From: Megalopta genalis
Taxonomy: Eukaryota > Arthropoda > Insecta > Hymenoptera > Halictidae
Direction of reading: 5' to 3'
NCBI RefSeq assembly: GCF_051020955.1
Contig: NW_027477059.1
Span: forward strand, 1-64,000
DNA: 64,000 nt
How positions within the stretch are numbered: the stretch's first letter is position 1; each line of letters begins with the position of its first letter. Shown in pieces: positions 10,705 through 23,226 of this stretch. The notes below the pieces were generated by a model. It saw only the letters and a list, made by a program, of their open reading frames with translations. It ran no database searches and was not told where the DNA came from. A program made the position numbers and the translations under genes.

Positions 10705-12444
10705 TATCTTCAAATACTTGTGATACACTTGATTTAGCTTCAACAGCATGCGAAATAAACGAGTCAGCTTCAAATCCATGAGAATCACATGATTTTGCTT
10801 CAAATCAATGCGAAGTAGGTGGCTTATCTTCGATTCCATGCGATACAAATGGTTTAGCTTCAAATACTTGTGATATACATGATTTAGCTTCAACAGCATG
10901 CGAAACAAACGAGTTAGCTCCAAATCCTTGCGAAACAAATGATTTAGCATCAAATCAATGCGAAGTAGAAGGCCGATCTTCGAATCCATGCGAAGCAAAT
11001 GGTTTAGCTTCAAATACTTGTGATGTACATGATTTAGCTTCAACAGCATGCGAAAGAAACGAGTTAGCTTCAAATCCATGCGAAACACATGAATTAGCTT
11101 CAAATCAATACGAATTAGAAGGGTTATCTTGGAATCCATGCGAAACGTATGATATAGCTTCAAATACTTGTGATATACATGATTTAGTTTCAACCGCATG
11201 CGAAACAAATGAGTTAGCTTCAAATCCAAGCGAAACACATGATTTAGCCTCAAATCAATGCGAAGTAGAAGGCTTAGCTTCGAATAAATGCGGCACAAAT
11301 GGATTACCTTGATATACCTGTGATATACATGATTTAGCTTCAACTACAAACAAAACAAACGAGTTAGCTTCAAATCCATGCGAAGTAGGAGGCTTATCTT
11401 CGAATCCATGCGAAACAAATGGTTTAGCTTCAAATACTTGTGATATACATGATTTAGCTTCAACAGCATGCGAAACAAACGAGTTAGCTTCAAATCCATG
11501 CGAAACACATGATTTAGATTAAAATCAATGCGAAGTAGAAGGGTTACCTTCGAATCCATGCGAAACAAATGGTTTAGCCGCAAATACTTGTGATATACAT
11601 GATTCAGCTTCAACTGCTAGCGAAACAAACGAGTCAGCTTCAAATCCATGCGGAACACATGATTTAGCTTCAAATCAATACGAAGTGGAAGGCTTATCTT
11701 CGAATCCATGCGAAACGAATAGTTTAGCTTCAAATACTTGCGAATATCACTGATATAGCTTCAAATGCAGGCGAAACAAACGAGTTAGCTTTAAATCCAT
11801 GCAAAAGACACGATTTACCTTCAAATCAATGCGAAGTAGAAGGCTTAGTTTGAAAACCATGCTAATCAAGTTCTTTAGCTTCAAATACTTATGACATACA
11901 TGATTTAGCTTCAACTGCTTGGGAAGCAAACGAGTTATCTACAAATCCATTCAAAACACATGATTTAGCTTCAAATAAACGCGAATTAGGAGGCTGTTCT
12001 TCGAATCCATGCGAAACAAATGGCTCAGGCTCAAATACTTGTGTTATACATGATTTACCTTCAACAGTATGCGAAACAAACGAGTTACCTTCAAATCCTA
12101 GCGATGGACATGATTTAGCTTCAAATCAATGCGAAGTAGAAGGCTTATCTTCGAATCCATGCGAAACACATGATTTAGCTTCAAATCAATGCGAAGTGGA
12201 AGGCTTATCTTCGAATCCATGCGAAACGAATAGTTTAGCTTCAAATGCTTGTGATATACATGATTTAGCTTCAACAGCATGCAAAACAAACGAGTTCGAT
12301 ACAAATCCATGCGAAACACATGATTTAGCTTCAAATCAATGCGATGTGGAAGGCTAATCTTCGAATCCATGCGAAACAAATGATTTAGCTTCAAATACTT
12401 GTGATATACATGATTTATCTTCAACAGCATGCGAAACAAACGAG

Positions 12445-12685
12445 TTAGCTTCAAGTCCAAGCGAAAAACATGATTTATCATCAAGTCAACGCGAAGTTGA
12501 CGGCTTAGCTTCAAATCCATGCGAAACGAATGATTTAGCTTCACATACTTGAGAATATAAGTGATATAGCTTCAAATGCAGGTGAAACAAACGAGTTAGC
12601 TTCAAACCCATGCGAAACACATGTTTTAGCATCTAATCAATGCGAAGTAGAAGGCTGATCTTCGAATCCATGCGAAGCAAATTGT
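12445..12685. repeat. Punctuation cassette
   Basis: It has the same eight-unit series as at 10464: hairpin unit with arms at 12485-12490 and 12496-12501, ACTTGAGAATATAAGTGA, the 31-bp unit, GCATCTAATC, and TGATCTTCG with GCGAAGC at 12672-12678. Confidence 0.85.
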
Positions 12686-13392
12686 TATCTTCAAATACTT
12701 GTGATAACCTTGATTTAGCTTCAACAGCATGCGAAATAAAAGAGTTAGCTTCAAATCCATGCGAAACACATGATTTAGCTTCAAATCAATGCGAAGTAGG
12801 TGGCTTATCTTCGATTCCATACGATACAAATGGTTTAGCTTCAAATACTTGTGATATACATGATTTAGCTTCAACAGCATGCGAAAAAAACGAGTTGTCT
12901 TCAAATACATGCGAAACGCATGATTTAGCTTCAAATCAATGCGAAGTAGAAGGGTTATCTTCGAATCCATGCAAACGAAATGGTTTAGCTTCACATACTT
13001 GTGATATACATGATTTATCTTCAACAGCATGCGAAATAAACGAGTTAGATTCAAATCCATGCGAAACACATGATTTAGCTTCAAATCAATGCGAAGTAGA
13101 AGGGTTATCTTCGAATCCATGCGAAACAAATGGTTTAGCTGCAAATACTTGTGATATACATGATTTAGCTTCAACTGCATGCGAAACAAACGAGATAGCT
13201 TCAAATCCATGCGAAACAAATGATTTAGCTTCAAATACTTGTGATATACATGATTTAGCTTCAACAGCATGCGAAACAAACGAGTTAGCTTCAAGTCCAA
13301 GCGAAAAACATGATTTATCATCAAGTCAACGCGAAGTTGACGGCTTAGCTTCAAATCCATGCGAAACGAATGATTTAGTTTCACATACTTGA
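12640..13392 (+). other. Longest forward open stretch (250 codons), not called as a gene
   Basis: The frame reads ten-residue repeats of the form LASNxCExxx with one cysteine per repeat and the cycle NPCETHD, NQCEVEG, NPCETNG, NTCDIHD, TACETNE. It starts at an ordinary repeat ATG after a 31-bp unit and stops at the next cassette (CACATACTTGAG, TGA). There is no signal peptide, no distinct N- or C-terminal domain and no ribosome-binding or promoter context beyond the repeat. I regard it as a product of the repeat or at most a relic. Confidence 0.15.
13045..13194 (+). repeat. Representative 150-bp five-unit higher-order repeat (A-B-C-D-E)
   Basis: This is a clean example of the order that recurs throughout the window. 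A (13045-13074) has CCATGCGAAACACATGAT; B (13075-13104) has CAATGCGAAGTAGAAGG; C (13105-13134) begins TTATCTTCGAAT and ends AAACAAATGGT; D (13135-13164) has ACTTGTGATATACATGAT; E (13165-13194) has CAACTGCATGCGAAACAAACGAG. The same five types in the same order can be followed from the first kilobase to the last, so the 150-bp unit is older than all larger duplications. Read forward, the types encode ten-residue repeats ending NPCETHD, NQCEVEG, NPCETNG, NTCDIHD and TACETNE. Confidence 0.95.
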
Positions 13393-13525
13393 GAATATAA
13401 GTGATATAGCTTCAACAGCATGCGAAACAAACGAGTTAGCTTCAAACCCATGCGAAACACATGTTTTAGCATCTAATCAATGCAAAGTAGAAGGCTGATC
13501 TTCGAATCCATGCGAAGCAAATTGT
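13285..13525. repeat. Punctuation cassette
   Basis: This copy lies inside the 2,821-bp-offset duplication and is nearly identical to 10464-10704 where they align. The hairpin is at 13325-13341 and GCGAAGC at 13512-13518. Confidence 0.85.
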
Positions 13526-16500
13526 TATCTTCAAATACTTGTGATACACTTGATTTAGCTTCAACAGCATGCGAAATAAACGAGTCAGCTTCAAATCCAT
13601 GAGAATCACATGATTTTGCTTCAAATCAATGCGAAGTAGGTGGCTTATCTTCGATTCCATGCGAAGCAAATGGTTTAGCTTCAAATACTTGTGATATACA
13701 TGATTTAGCTTTAACAGCATGCGAAACAAACGAGGTAGCTTCAAATCCATGCGAACACATGATTTAGCTTCAAATCAATGCGAAGTAGGAGGCTTATCTT
13801 CGAATCCATGCGAAACAAATGGTTTAGCTTCAAATACTTGTGATATGCATGATTTAGCTTCAACAGAATGCGAAACAAACGAGTTAGCTTCAAATCCATG
13901 CGAAACGCATGATTTAGCTTCAAATCAATGCGAAGTAGAAGTGTTACCTTGAATCCATGCGAAACAAATGGTTTAGCCGCAAATACTTGTGATATACATG
14001 ATTCAGCTTCAACTGCATGCGAAACAAACGAGTTAGCTTCAAATCCATGCGGAACACATGATTTTGCTTCAAATGAATGCGAAGTGGAAGGCTTATCTTC
14101 GAATCCATGCGAAACAAATGGTTTAGCTTCAAATACTTGTGATATACATGACTTATCTTCAACAGCATGCGAAACAAACGAGTTAGCTTCAAATCCATGC
14201 TAAACACATGATTTAGCATCTAATCAATGCGAAGTAGAAGGCTAATCTTCGAATCCATGCGAAACAAATGATATAGCTTCAAATACTTGTGATATACATG
14301 ATTTAGCTTCAACAGCATGCGAAACAAACGAGTTAGCTTCAAATCCATGCAAAACACATGATTTAGCATCTAATCAATGCGAAGTAGAAGGCTGATCTTC
14401 GAATCCATGCGAAACAAATGGTTTAGCTTCAAATACTTGTGATACACTTGATTTAGCTTCAACAGCATGCGAAGCAAACGAGTTAGCTTCAAATCCATGC
14501 GAACACATGATTTAGCTTCAAATCAATGCGAAGTAGGAGGCTTATCTTCGAATCCATGCGAAACAAATGGTTTAGCTTCAAATACTTGTGATATACATGA
14601 TTTAGCTTCAACAGCATGCGAAACAAACGAGTTAAGCTTAAAATCCATGCGGAAAACATGATTTAGCCGTAAATCAATGCGAAGTAGAAGGCTGATCTTC
14701 GAATCCATGCGTAACAAATGGTTTAGCTTCAAATACTTGTGATATACATGATTTAGCTTCAACAGCATGCGAAACAAACGAGTTAGCTTCAAATCCATGC
14801 GAAACACATGATTTAGCTTCAAATCAATGCGAATTAGAAGGGTTATCTTCGAATCCATGCGAAACAAATGGATTAGCTTCATATACTTGTGATATATATG
14901 ATTTAGCTTCAACAGCATGCGAAATAAACGAGTTAGCTTCAAATCCATGCGAAACACATGATTTAGCTTCAAATCAATGCGAATTAGAAGCGTTATCTTC
15001 GAATCCATGCGAAACATATGATATAGCTTCAAATACTTGTGATATACATGATTTAGCTTCAACAGCATGCGAAACAAACTAGTTAGCTTCAAATCCATGC
15101 GAAACACATGATTTAGCATCTAATCAATGCGAAGTAGAAGGTTGATCTTCGAATCCACGCGTAACAAATGGTTTAGCTTCAAATACTTGTGATACACTTG
15201 ATTTAGCTTCAACAGCATGCGAAGCAAACGAGTTAGCTTCAAATCCATGCGAACACATGATTTAGCTTCAAATCAATGCGAAGTAGGAGGCTTATCTTCG
15301 GATCCATGCGAAACAAATGGTTTAGCTTCAAATACTTGTGATATACATGATTTAGCTTCAACAGCATGCGAAACAAACGAGTTAGCTTCAAATCCATGCG
15401 AAACACATGATTTAGCCTCAAATCAATGCCAATTAGAAGGGTTATCTTGGAATCCATGCGAAACAAATGGTTTAGCTTCAAATACTTGTGATATACATGA
15501 TTTAGCTTCAACAGCATGCGAAACAAACGAGTTGACTTCAAGTCCAAGCGAAAGACATGATTTATCATCAAGTCAACGGGAAGTTGACGGCTTAGCTTCA
15601 AATCCATGCGAAACGAGTGATTTAGCTTCACATACTTGAGAACATATGTGATATAGCTTCAAATGCAGGCGAAACGAACGAGTTAGCTTCAAACCCATGC
15701 GAAACACATGATTTAGCATCTAATAAATGCGAAGTAGAAGGCTGATGTTCGAATCCATGCGAAACGAATGATTTAGCTTCACATACTTGAGAATATAAGT
15801 GATATAGCTTCAAATGCAGGCGAAACAAACGAGTTAGCTTCATACCCATGCGAAACACATGATTTAGCTTCAAATCAATGCGAATTAGAAGGGTTATATT
15901 CGAATCCATGCGAAACATATGATATAGCTTCAAATACTTGTGATATACATGATATAGCTTCAACAGCATGCGAAACAAACGAGTTAGCTTCAAATCCATG
16001 CGAAACACATGATTTAGATTAAAATCAATGCGAAGTAGAAGGCTTATCTTCGGATCCATGCGAAACAAATGGTTTAGCTTCAAATACTTGTGATATACAT
16101 GATTTAGCTTCAACAGCATGAGAAACAAACGAGTTAGCTTCAAATCCATGTGAAACACATGATTTAGCTTCAAATCAATGCGAATTAGAAGGGTTATCTT
16201 GGAATCAATGCGAAACAAATGGTTTAGCTTCAAATACTTGTGATATACATGATTCAGCTTCAACTGCATGCGAAACAAACGAGTCAGCTTCAAATCCATG
16301 CGGAACACATGATTTAGCTTCAAATCAATGCGAAGTGGAAGGCTTATCTTCGAATCCATGCGAAACGAATAGTTTAGCTTCAAATACTTTTGATATACAT
16401 GATTCAGATTCAACTGCCTGCGAAACAAACGAGTTAGCTTCAAATCCATGCGAAACACATGAATTAGCATCAAGTCAACGCGAAGTTGATGGCTTAGCTT

Positions 16501-17484
16501 CAAATCCATGCAAAACGAATGATTTAGCTTCACATACTTGATAATATAAGTGATATGGCTTCAAACGCAGGCGAAACAAACGAGTTAGCTTCAAACCCAT
16601 GCGAAACACATGATTTAGCATCTAATCAATGCGAAGTAGAAGGCTGATCTTCGAATCCATGCGAAGCAAATGGTTTAGCTTCAAATACTTGTGATATACA
16701 TGATTTAGTTTCAACAGCATGCGAAACAAACGAGTTAGATTCAAATCCATGCGAAACACATGATTTAGTTTAAAATCAATGCGAAGTAGAAGGCTTATCT
16801 TCGGATCCATGCGAAACAAATGGTTTAGCTCCAAATACTTGTGATATACATGATTTAGCTTCAACAGCATGAGAAACAAACGAGTTAGCTTCAAATCCAT
16901 GTGAAACACATGATTTAGCTTCAAATCAATGCGAATAAGAAGGGTTATCTTGGAATCCATGCGAAACAAATGGTTTAGCTTCAAATACTTGTGATATACA
17001 TGATTTAGCTTTAACAGCATGCGAAATAAACGAGTTAGCTTCAAATCCATGCGGAACACATGATTTAGCTTCAAATGAATGCGAAGAGGAAGGCTTAGCT
17101 TCGAATCCATGCGAAACAAATGGTTTAGCTTCAAATACTTGTGATATACATGACATAGCTTCAACAGCATGCGAAATAAACCACTTAGCTTCAAATCCAT
17201 GCGAAACACGTTATTTAGCTACAAATCAATGCGAAGTAGGTGGCTTATCTTCGATTCCATGCGATACAAATGGTTTAGCTTCAAATAATTGTGATATACA
17301 TGATTTAGCTTCAACAGCATGCGAAACAAACGAGTTAGCTTCAAATCCATGCGAAACAAACGACTTAGCAGCAAATCAATGCGAAGTAGAAGGCTGACCT
17401 TCGAATCCATGCGAAGCAAATGGTTTAGCTTCAAATACTTGTGATATACATGATTCAGCTTCAACTGCCTAGGAAACAAACGAG

Positions 17485-17725
17485 TTAGCTTCAAATCCAT
17501 GCGAAACACATGAATTAGCATCAAGTCAACGCGAAGTTGACGGCTTAGCTTCAAATCCATGCGAAACGAATGATTTAGCTTCACATATTTGAAAATATAA
17601 GTGATATGGCTTCAAATGCAGGCGAAACAAACGAGTTAGCTTCAAACACATGCGATGCACATGATTTAGCATCTAATCAATGCGAAGTAGAAGGCTGATC
17701 TTCGAATCCATGCGAAGCAAATGGT
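17485..17725. repeat. Punctuation cassette
   Basis: Same series, with hairpin at 17525-17541. The D unit here reads ACATATTTGAAAATATAAG instead of ACTTGAGAATATAAG, a sub-variant shared with 19736, 20937 and later copies. A 1,051-bp module follows. Confidence 0.85.
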
Positions 17726-18723
17726 TTAGCTTCAAATACTTGTGATATACATTATTTCGTTTCAACAGCATGCGAAACAAACGAGTTAGATTCAAATCCA
17801 TGCGAAACACATGATGTAGCTTCAAATCAATGCGAAGTAGAAGGGTTACCTTCGAATCCATGCGAAACAAATGGTTTAGCCGCAAATACTTGTGATGTAC
17901 ATGATTCAGCTTCAACTGCATGCGAAACAGACGAGTTAGCTTCAAATCCATGCGGAACACATGATTTAGCTTCAAATGAATGCGAAGTGGAAGGCTTATC
18001 TTCGAATCCATGCGAAACAAATGGTTTAGCCGCAAATACTTGTGATATACATGATTCAGCTTCAACTGCATGCGAAACAAACGAGTCAGCTTCAAATCCA
18101 TGCGGAACACATGATTTAGCTTCAAATCAATGCGAAGTGGAAGGCTTATCTTCGAATCCATGCGAAACGAATAGTTTAGCTTCAAATACTTTTGATATAC
18201 ATGATTCAGATTCAACTGCCTGCGAAATAAACGAGTTAGCTTCAAATCCATGCGAAACACATGAATTAGCATCAAGTCAACGCGAAGTTGATGGCTTAGC
18301 TTCAAATCCATGCAAAACGAATGATTTAGCTTCACATACTTGATAATATAAGTGATATGGCTTTAAATGCAGGCGAAACAAACGAGTTAGCTTCAAACCC
18401 ATGCGAAACACATGATTTAGCATCTAACCAATGCGAAGTAGAAGGCTGATCTTCGAATCCATGCGAAGCAAATGGTTTAGCTTCAAATACTTGTGATATA
18501 CATGATTTAGTTTCAACAGCATGCGAAACAAACGAGTTAGATTCAAATCCATGTGAAACACATGATTTAGCTTCAAATCAATGCGAGCTAGGAGGCTTAC
18601 CTTCGAATCCATGCGAAACAAATGGATTAGCTTCATATACTTGTGATATACATGATTTAGCTTCAACAGCATGCGAGACAAACGAGTTAACTTCAAATCC
18701 ATGCGAAACACATGATTTAGCAT
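17673..18723. repeat. 1,051-bp module, copy 1
   Basis: The module is 35 units plus one base. It starts at the B-type unit with CTAATCAATGCG, contains the marker CATTATTTCGTTTC in its first D unit, two successive C units followed by GCCGCAAATAC, a D unit with ACTTTTGATATAC, a punctuation cassette with GTTGAT in place of GTTGAC, and ends just before the next CTAATCAATG. The extra base comes from the 31-bp unit in the cassette. Copies 2-5 are at 21125, 22176, 23227 and 25477. Confidence 0.9.
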
Positions 18724-19330
18724 CTAATCAATGCGAAGTAGAAGGCTGATCTTCGAATCCATGCGAAGCAAATGGTTTAGCTTCAAATACTTGTGATATA
18801 CATTATTTCGTTTCAACAGCATGCGAAACAAACGAGTTAGATTCAAATCCATGCGAAACACATGATGTAGCTTCAAATCAATGCGAAGTAGAAGGCTTAT
18901 CTTCGAATCCATGCGAAACAAATGGTTTAGCTTCAAATACTTGTGATATACATGATTTAGCTTCAACTGCATGCGAAACAAACGAGTTAGCTTCAAATCC
19001 ATGCGAAACAAATGACTTAGCAGCAAATCAATGCGAAGTAGAAGGCTGACCTTCGGATCCATGCGAAGCAAATGGTTTAGCTTCAAATACTTGTGATATA
19101 CATGATTTAGCTTCAACAGCATGCGAAGCAAACAAGTTATCTTCAAATCCAAGCGAAACACATGATTTATCTTCAAATCAATGCTAAGTAGAAAGCTTAG
19201 CTTCAAATCCATGGGAATCAAATTGTTTAGCTTCAAATACTTGTGATACACTTGATTTAGCTGCAACTGCTAGCGAAAAAACGAGTTAGCTTCAAATCCA
19301 AGCGAAACACATGATTTAGCCTCAAATCAA
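18520..19330. repeat. Left copy of a 1,500-bp-offset duplication
   Basis: It matches 20020-20830 base for base apart from about one difference (AATGGATTAG here, AATGAATTAG there). Both share the rare ATGTGAAACACATG, CAATGCTAAGTAGAAAGC, CATGGGAATCAAATTG and CTGCTAGCGAAAAAACGAG. Confidence 0.9.
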
Positions 19331-19735
19331 TGCGAAGTAGAAGGCTTAGCTTCGAATAAATGCGAAGCAAATTGTTTAGCTTCAAATACTTGTGGTACAC
19401 TTGATTTAGCTTCAACAGCATGCGAAGCAAACGAGTTAGCATCAAATCCATGCGAACACATGATTTAGCTACAAATCAATGCGAATTAGAAGGGTTATCT
19501 TGGAATCCATGCGAAACAAATGGTTTAGCTTCAAATACTTGTGATATACATGATTTAGCTTCAACAGCATTGGAAACAAACGAGTTAACTTCAAGTCCAA
19601 GCGAAAAACATGATTTATCATCAAGTCAAAGCGAAGTTGACGGCTTAGCTTCAAATCCATGCGAAACGAATGATTTAGCTTCACATACTTGAGAATATAA
19701 ATGATATAGCTTCAAATGCAGGTGAAACAAACGAG

Positions 19736-19976
19736 TTAGCTTCAAGTCCAAGCGAAAAACATGATTTATCATCAAGTCAACGCGAAGTTGACGGCTTAGC
19801 TTCAAATCCATGCGAAACGAATGATTTAGCTTCACATATTTGAAAATATAAGTGATATGGCTTCAAATGCAGGCGAAACAAACGAGTTAGCTTCAAACCC
19901 ATGCGATGCACATGATTTAGCATCTAATCAATGCGAAGTAGAAGGCTGATCTTCGAATCCATGCGAAGCAAATGGT
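19736..19976. repeat. Punctuation cassette
   Basis: Same series with hairpin at 19776-19792 and the ATTTGAAAATATAAG sub-variant. A second, truncated cassette lies just before it; there the hairpin unit reads GTCAAAGCGAAGTTGAC near 19625, which breaks the loop-closing pair. Confidence 0.85.
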
Positions 19977-20019
19977 TTAGCTTCAAATACTTGTGATATA
20001 CATTATTTCGTTTCAACAG

Positions 20020-20830
20020 CATGCGAAACAAACGAGTTAGATTCAAATCCATGTGAAACACATGATTTAGCTTCAAATCAATGCGAGCTAGGAGGCTTAC
20101 CTTCGAATCCATGCGAAACAAATGAATTAGCTTCATATACTTGTGATATACATGATTTAGCTTCAACAGCATGCGAGACAAACGAGTTAACTTCAAATCC
20201 ATGCGAAACACATGATTTAGCATCTAATCAATGCGAAGTAGAAGGCTGATCTTCGAATCCATGCGAAGCAAATGGTTTAGCTTCAAATACTTGTGATATA
20301 CATTATTTCGTTTCAACAGCATGCGAAACAAACGAGTTAGATTCAAATCCATGCGAAACACATGATGTAGCTTCAAATCAATGCGAAGTAGAAGGCTTAT
20401 CTTCGAATCCATGCGAAACAAATGGTTTAGCTTCAAATACTTGTGATATACATGATTTAGCTTCAACTGCATGCGAAACAAACGAGTTAGCTTCAAATCC
20501 ATGCGAAACAAATGACTTAGCAGCAAATCAATGCGAAGTAGAAGGCTGACCTTCGGATCCATGCGAAGCAAATGGTTTAGCTTCAAATACTTGTGATATA
20601 CATGATTTAGCTTCAACAGCATGCGAAGCAAACAAGTTATCTTCAAATCCAAGCGAAACACATGATTTATCTTCAAATCAATGCTAAGTAGAAAGCTTAG
20701 CTTCAAATCCATGGGAATCAAATTGTTTAGCTTCAAATACTTGTGATACACTTGATTTAGCTGCAACTGCTAGCGAAAAAACGAGTTAGCTTCAAATCCA
20801 AGCGAAACACATGATTTAGCCTCAAATCAA
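20020..20830. repeat. Right copy of a 1,500-bp-offset duplication
   Basis: It matches 18520-19330. The match stops inside one unit at about 20831, where the sequence switches to the hairpin-unit type. Confidence 0.9.
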
Positions 20831-20845
20831 CGCGAAGTTGACGGC
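20816..20845. other. Chimeric unit marking a recombination junction
   Basis: The left half reads TTAGCCTCAAATCAA as in the ordinary B unit at 19316; the right half reads CGCGAAGTTGACGGC as in the hairpin unit. Left of it the match to the upstream copy is at offset 1,500; right of it the match is at offset about 1,201 (19631 onward). The exchange therefore removed about 299 bp, ten units less one base, by pairing two homologous units. Confidence 0.8.
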
Positions 20846-20936
20846 TTAGCTTCAAATCCATGCGAAACGAATGATTTAGCTTCACATACTTGAGAATATA
20901 AATGATATAGCTTCAAATGCAGGTGAAACAAACGAG

Positions 20937-21177
20937 TTAGCTTCAAGTCCAAGCGAAAAACATGATTTATCATCAAGTCAACGCGAAGTTGACGGCTTAG
21001 CTTCAAATCCATGCGAAACGAATGATTTAGCTTCACATATTTGAAAATATAAGTGATATGGCTTCAAATGCAGGCGAAACAAACGAGTTAGCTTCAAACC
21101 CATGCGATGCACATGATTTAGCATCTAATCAATGCGAAGTAGAAGGCTGATCTTCGAATCCATGCGAAGCAAATGGT
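20937..21177. repeat. Punctuation cassette
   Basis: Same series with hairpin at 20977-20993. It leads directly into the three head-to-tail 1,051-bp modules. Confidence 0.85.
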
Positions 21178-22175
21178 TTAGCTTCAAATACTTGTGATAT
21201 ACATTATTTCGTTTCAACAGCATGCGAAACAAACGAGTTAGATTCAAATCCATGCGAAACACATAATGTAGCTTCAAATCAATGCGAAGTAGAAGGGTTA
21301 CCTTCGAATCCATGCGAAACAAATGGTTTAGCCGCAAATACTTGTGATGTACATGATTCAGCTTCAACTGCATGCGAAACAGACGAGTTAGCTTCAAATC
21401 CATGCGGAACACATGATTTAGCTTCAAATGAATGCGAAGTGGAAGCCTTATCTTCGAATCCATGCGAAACAAATGGTTTAGCCGCAAATACTTGTGATAT
21501 ACATGATTCAGCTTCAACTGCATGCGAAACAAACGAGTCAGCTTCAAATCCATGCGGAACACATGATTTAGCTTCAAATCAATGCGAAGTGGAAGGCTTA
21601 TCTTCGAATCCATGCGAAACGAATAGTTTAGCTTCAAATACTTTTGATATACATGATTCAGATTCAACTGCCTGCGAAATAAACGAGTTAGCTTCAAATC
21701 CATGCGAAACACATGAATTAGCATCAAGTCAACGCGAAGTTGATGGCTTAGCTTCAAATCCATGCAAAACGAATGATTTAGCTTCACATACTTGATAATA
21801 TAAGTGATATGGCTTTAAATGCAGGCGAAACAAACGAGTTAGCTTCAAACCCATGCGAAACACATGATTTAGCATCTAATCAATGCGAAGTAGAAGGCTG
21901 ATCTTCGAATCCATGCGAAGCAAATGGTTTAGCTTCAAATACTTGTGATATACATGATTTAGTTTCAACAGCATGCGAAACAAACGAGTTAGATTCAAAT
22001 CCATGCGAAACACATGATTTAGCTTCAAATCAATGCGAGCTAGGAGGCTTATCTTCGAATCCATGCGAAACAAATGGATTAGCTTCATATACTTGTGATA
22101 TACATGATTTAGCTTCAACAGCATGCGAGACAAACGAGTTAACTTCAAATCCATGCGAAACACATGATTTAGCAT
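21125..22175. repeat. 1,051-bp module, copy 2
   Basis: First of three head-to-tail copies. It differs from its neighbours at very few sites, for example GAAGTGGAAGCC near 21436 where copies 3 and 4 have GAAGTGGAAGGC. Confidence 0.92.
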
Positions 22176-23226
22176 CTAATCAATGCGAAGTAGAAGGCTG
22201 ATCTTCGAATCCATGCGAAGCAAATGGTTTAGCTTCAAATACTTGTGATATACATTATTTCGTTTCAACAGCATGCGAAACAAACGAGTTAGATTCAAAT
22301 CCATGCGAAACACATAATGTAGCTTCAAATCAATGCGAAGTAGAAGGGTTACCTTCGAATCCATGCGAAACAAATGGTTTAGCCGCAAATACTTGTGATG
22401 TACATGATTCAGCTTCAACTGCATGCGAAACAGACGAGTTAGCTTCAAATCCATGCGGAACACATGATTTAGCTTCAAATGAATGCGAAGTGGAAGGCTT
22501 ATCTTCGAATCCATGCGAAACAAATGGTTTAGCCGCAAATACTTGTGATATACATGATTCAGCTTCAACTGCATGCGAAACAAACGAGTCAGCTTCAAAT
22601 CCATGCGGAACACATGATTTAGCTTCAAATCAATGCGAAGTGGAAGGCTTATCTTCGAATCCATGCGAAACGAATAGTTTAGCTTCAAATACTTTTGATA
22701 TACATGATTCAGATTCAACTGCCTGCGAAATAAACGAGTTAGCTTCAAATCCATGCGAAACACATGAATTAGCATCAAGTCAACGCGAAGTTGATGGCTT
22801 AGCTTCAAATCCATGCAAAACGAATGATTTAGCTTCACATACTTGATAATATAAGTGATATGGCTTTAAATGCAGGCGAAACAAACGAGTTAGCTTCAAA
22901 CCCATGCGAAACACATGATTTAGCATCTAATCAATGCGAAGTAGAAGGCTGATCTTCGAATCCATGCGAAGCAAATGGTTTAGCTTCAAATACTTGTGAT
23001 ATACATGATTTAGTTTCAACAGCATGCGAAACAAACGAGTTAGATTCAAATCCATGCGAAACACATGATTTAGCTTCAAATCAATGCGAGCTAGGAGGCT
23101 TATCTTCGAATCCATGCGAAACAAATGGATTAGCTTCATATACTTGTGATATACATGATTTAGCTTCAACAGCATGCGAGACAAACGAGTTAACTTCAAA
23201 TCCATGCGAAACACATGATTTAGCAT
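22176..23226. repeat. 1,051-bp module, copy 3
   Basis: Middle one of three head-to-tail copies. At the lines compared it is the same as the copy at 23227, so this duplication is recent or recently homogenised. Confidence 0.92.

Larger units (their letters stand above)
10021..10910. repeat. Duplicated segment of about 890 bp, partner at 12842-13731
   Basis: The two copies lie 2,821 bp apart (94 units plus one base). They share GCGAAAAAAACGAG, the C unit with CACATACTTGTG, the hairpin unit and the shortened D unit GTTATCTTCAAATAC. The match is lost near 10,910, where this copy continues with CTCCAAATCCTTGCG. Confidence 0.85.
12842..13731. repeat. Duplicated segment of about 890 bp, partner at 10021-10910
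   Basis: This is the second copy of the 10,021 segment. It includes the longest forward open stretch of the window (12640-13392, 250 codons, also spanning the unit just before the duplication). Confidence 0.85.

Noticed and set aside
12640..13392. Protein gene with cysteine decapeptide repeats on the forward strand
   Set aside because: The frame is bounded by amplified 31-bp and stop-bearing units, there is no non-repeat domain or signal peptide, and neighbouring modules break the frame at the same places. Without transcript data it is not supported as a gene.
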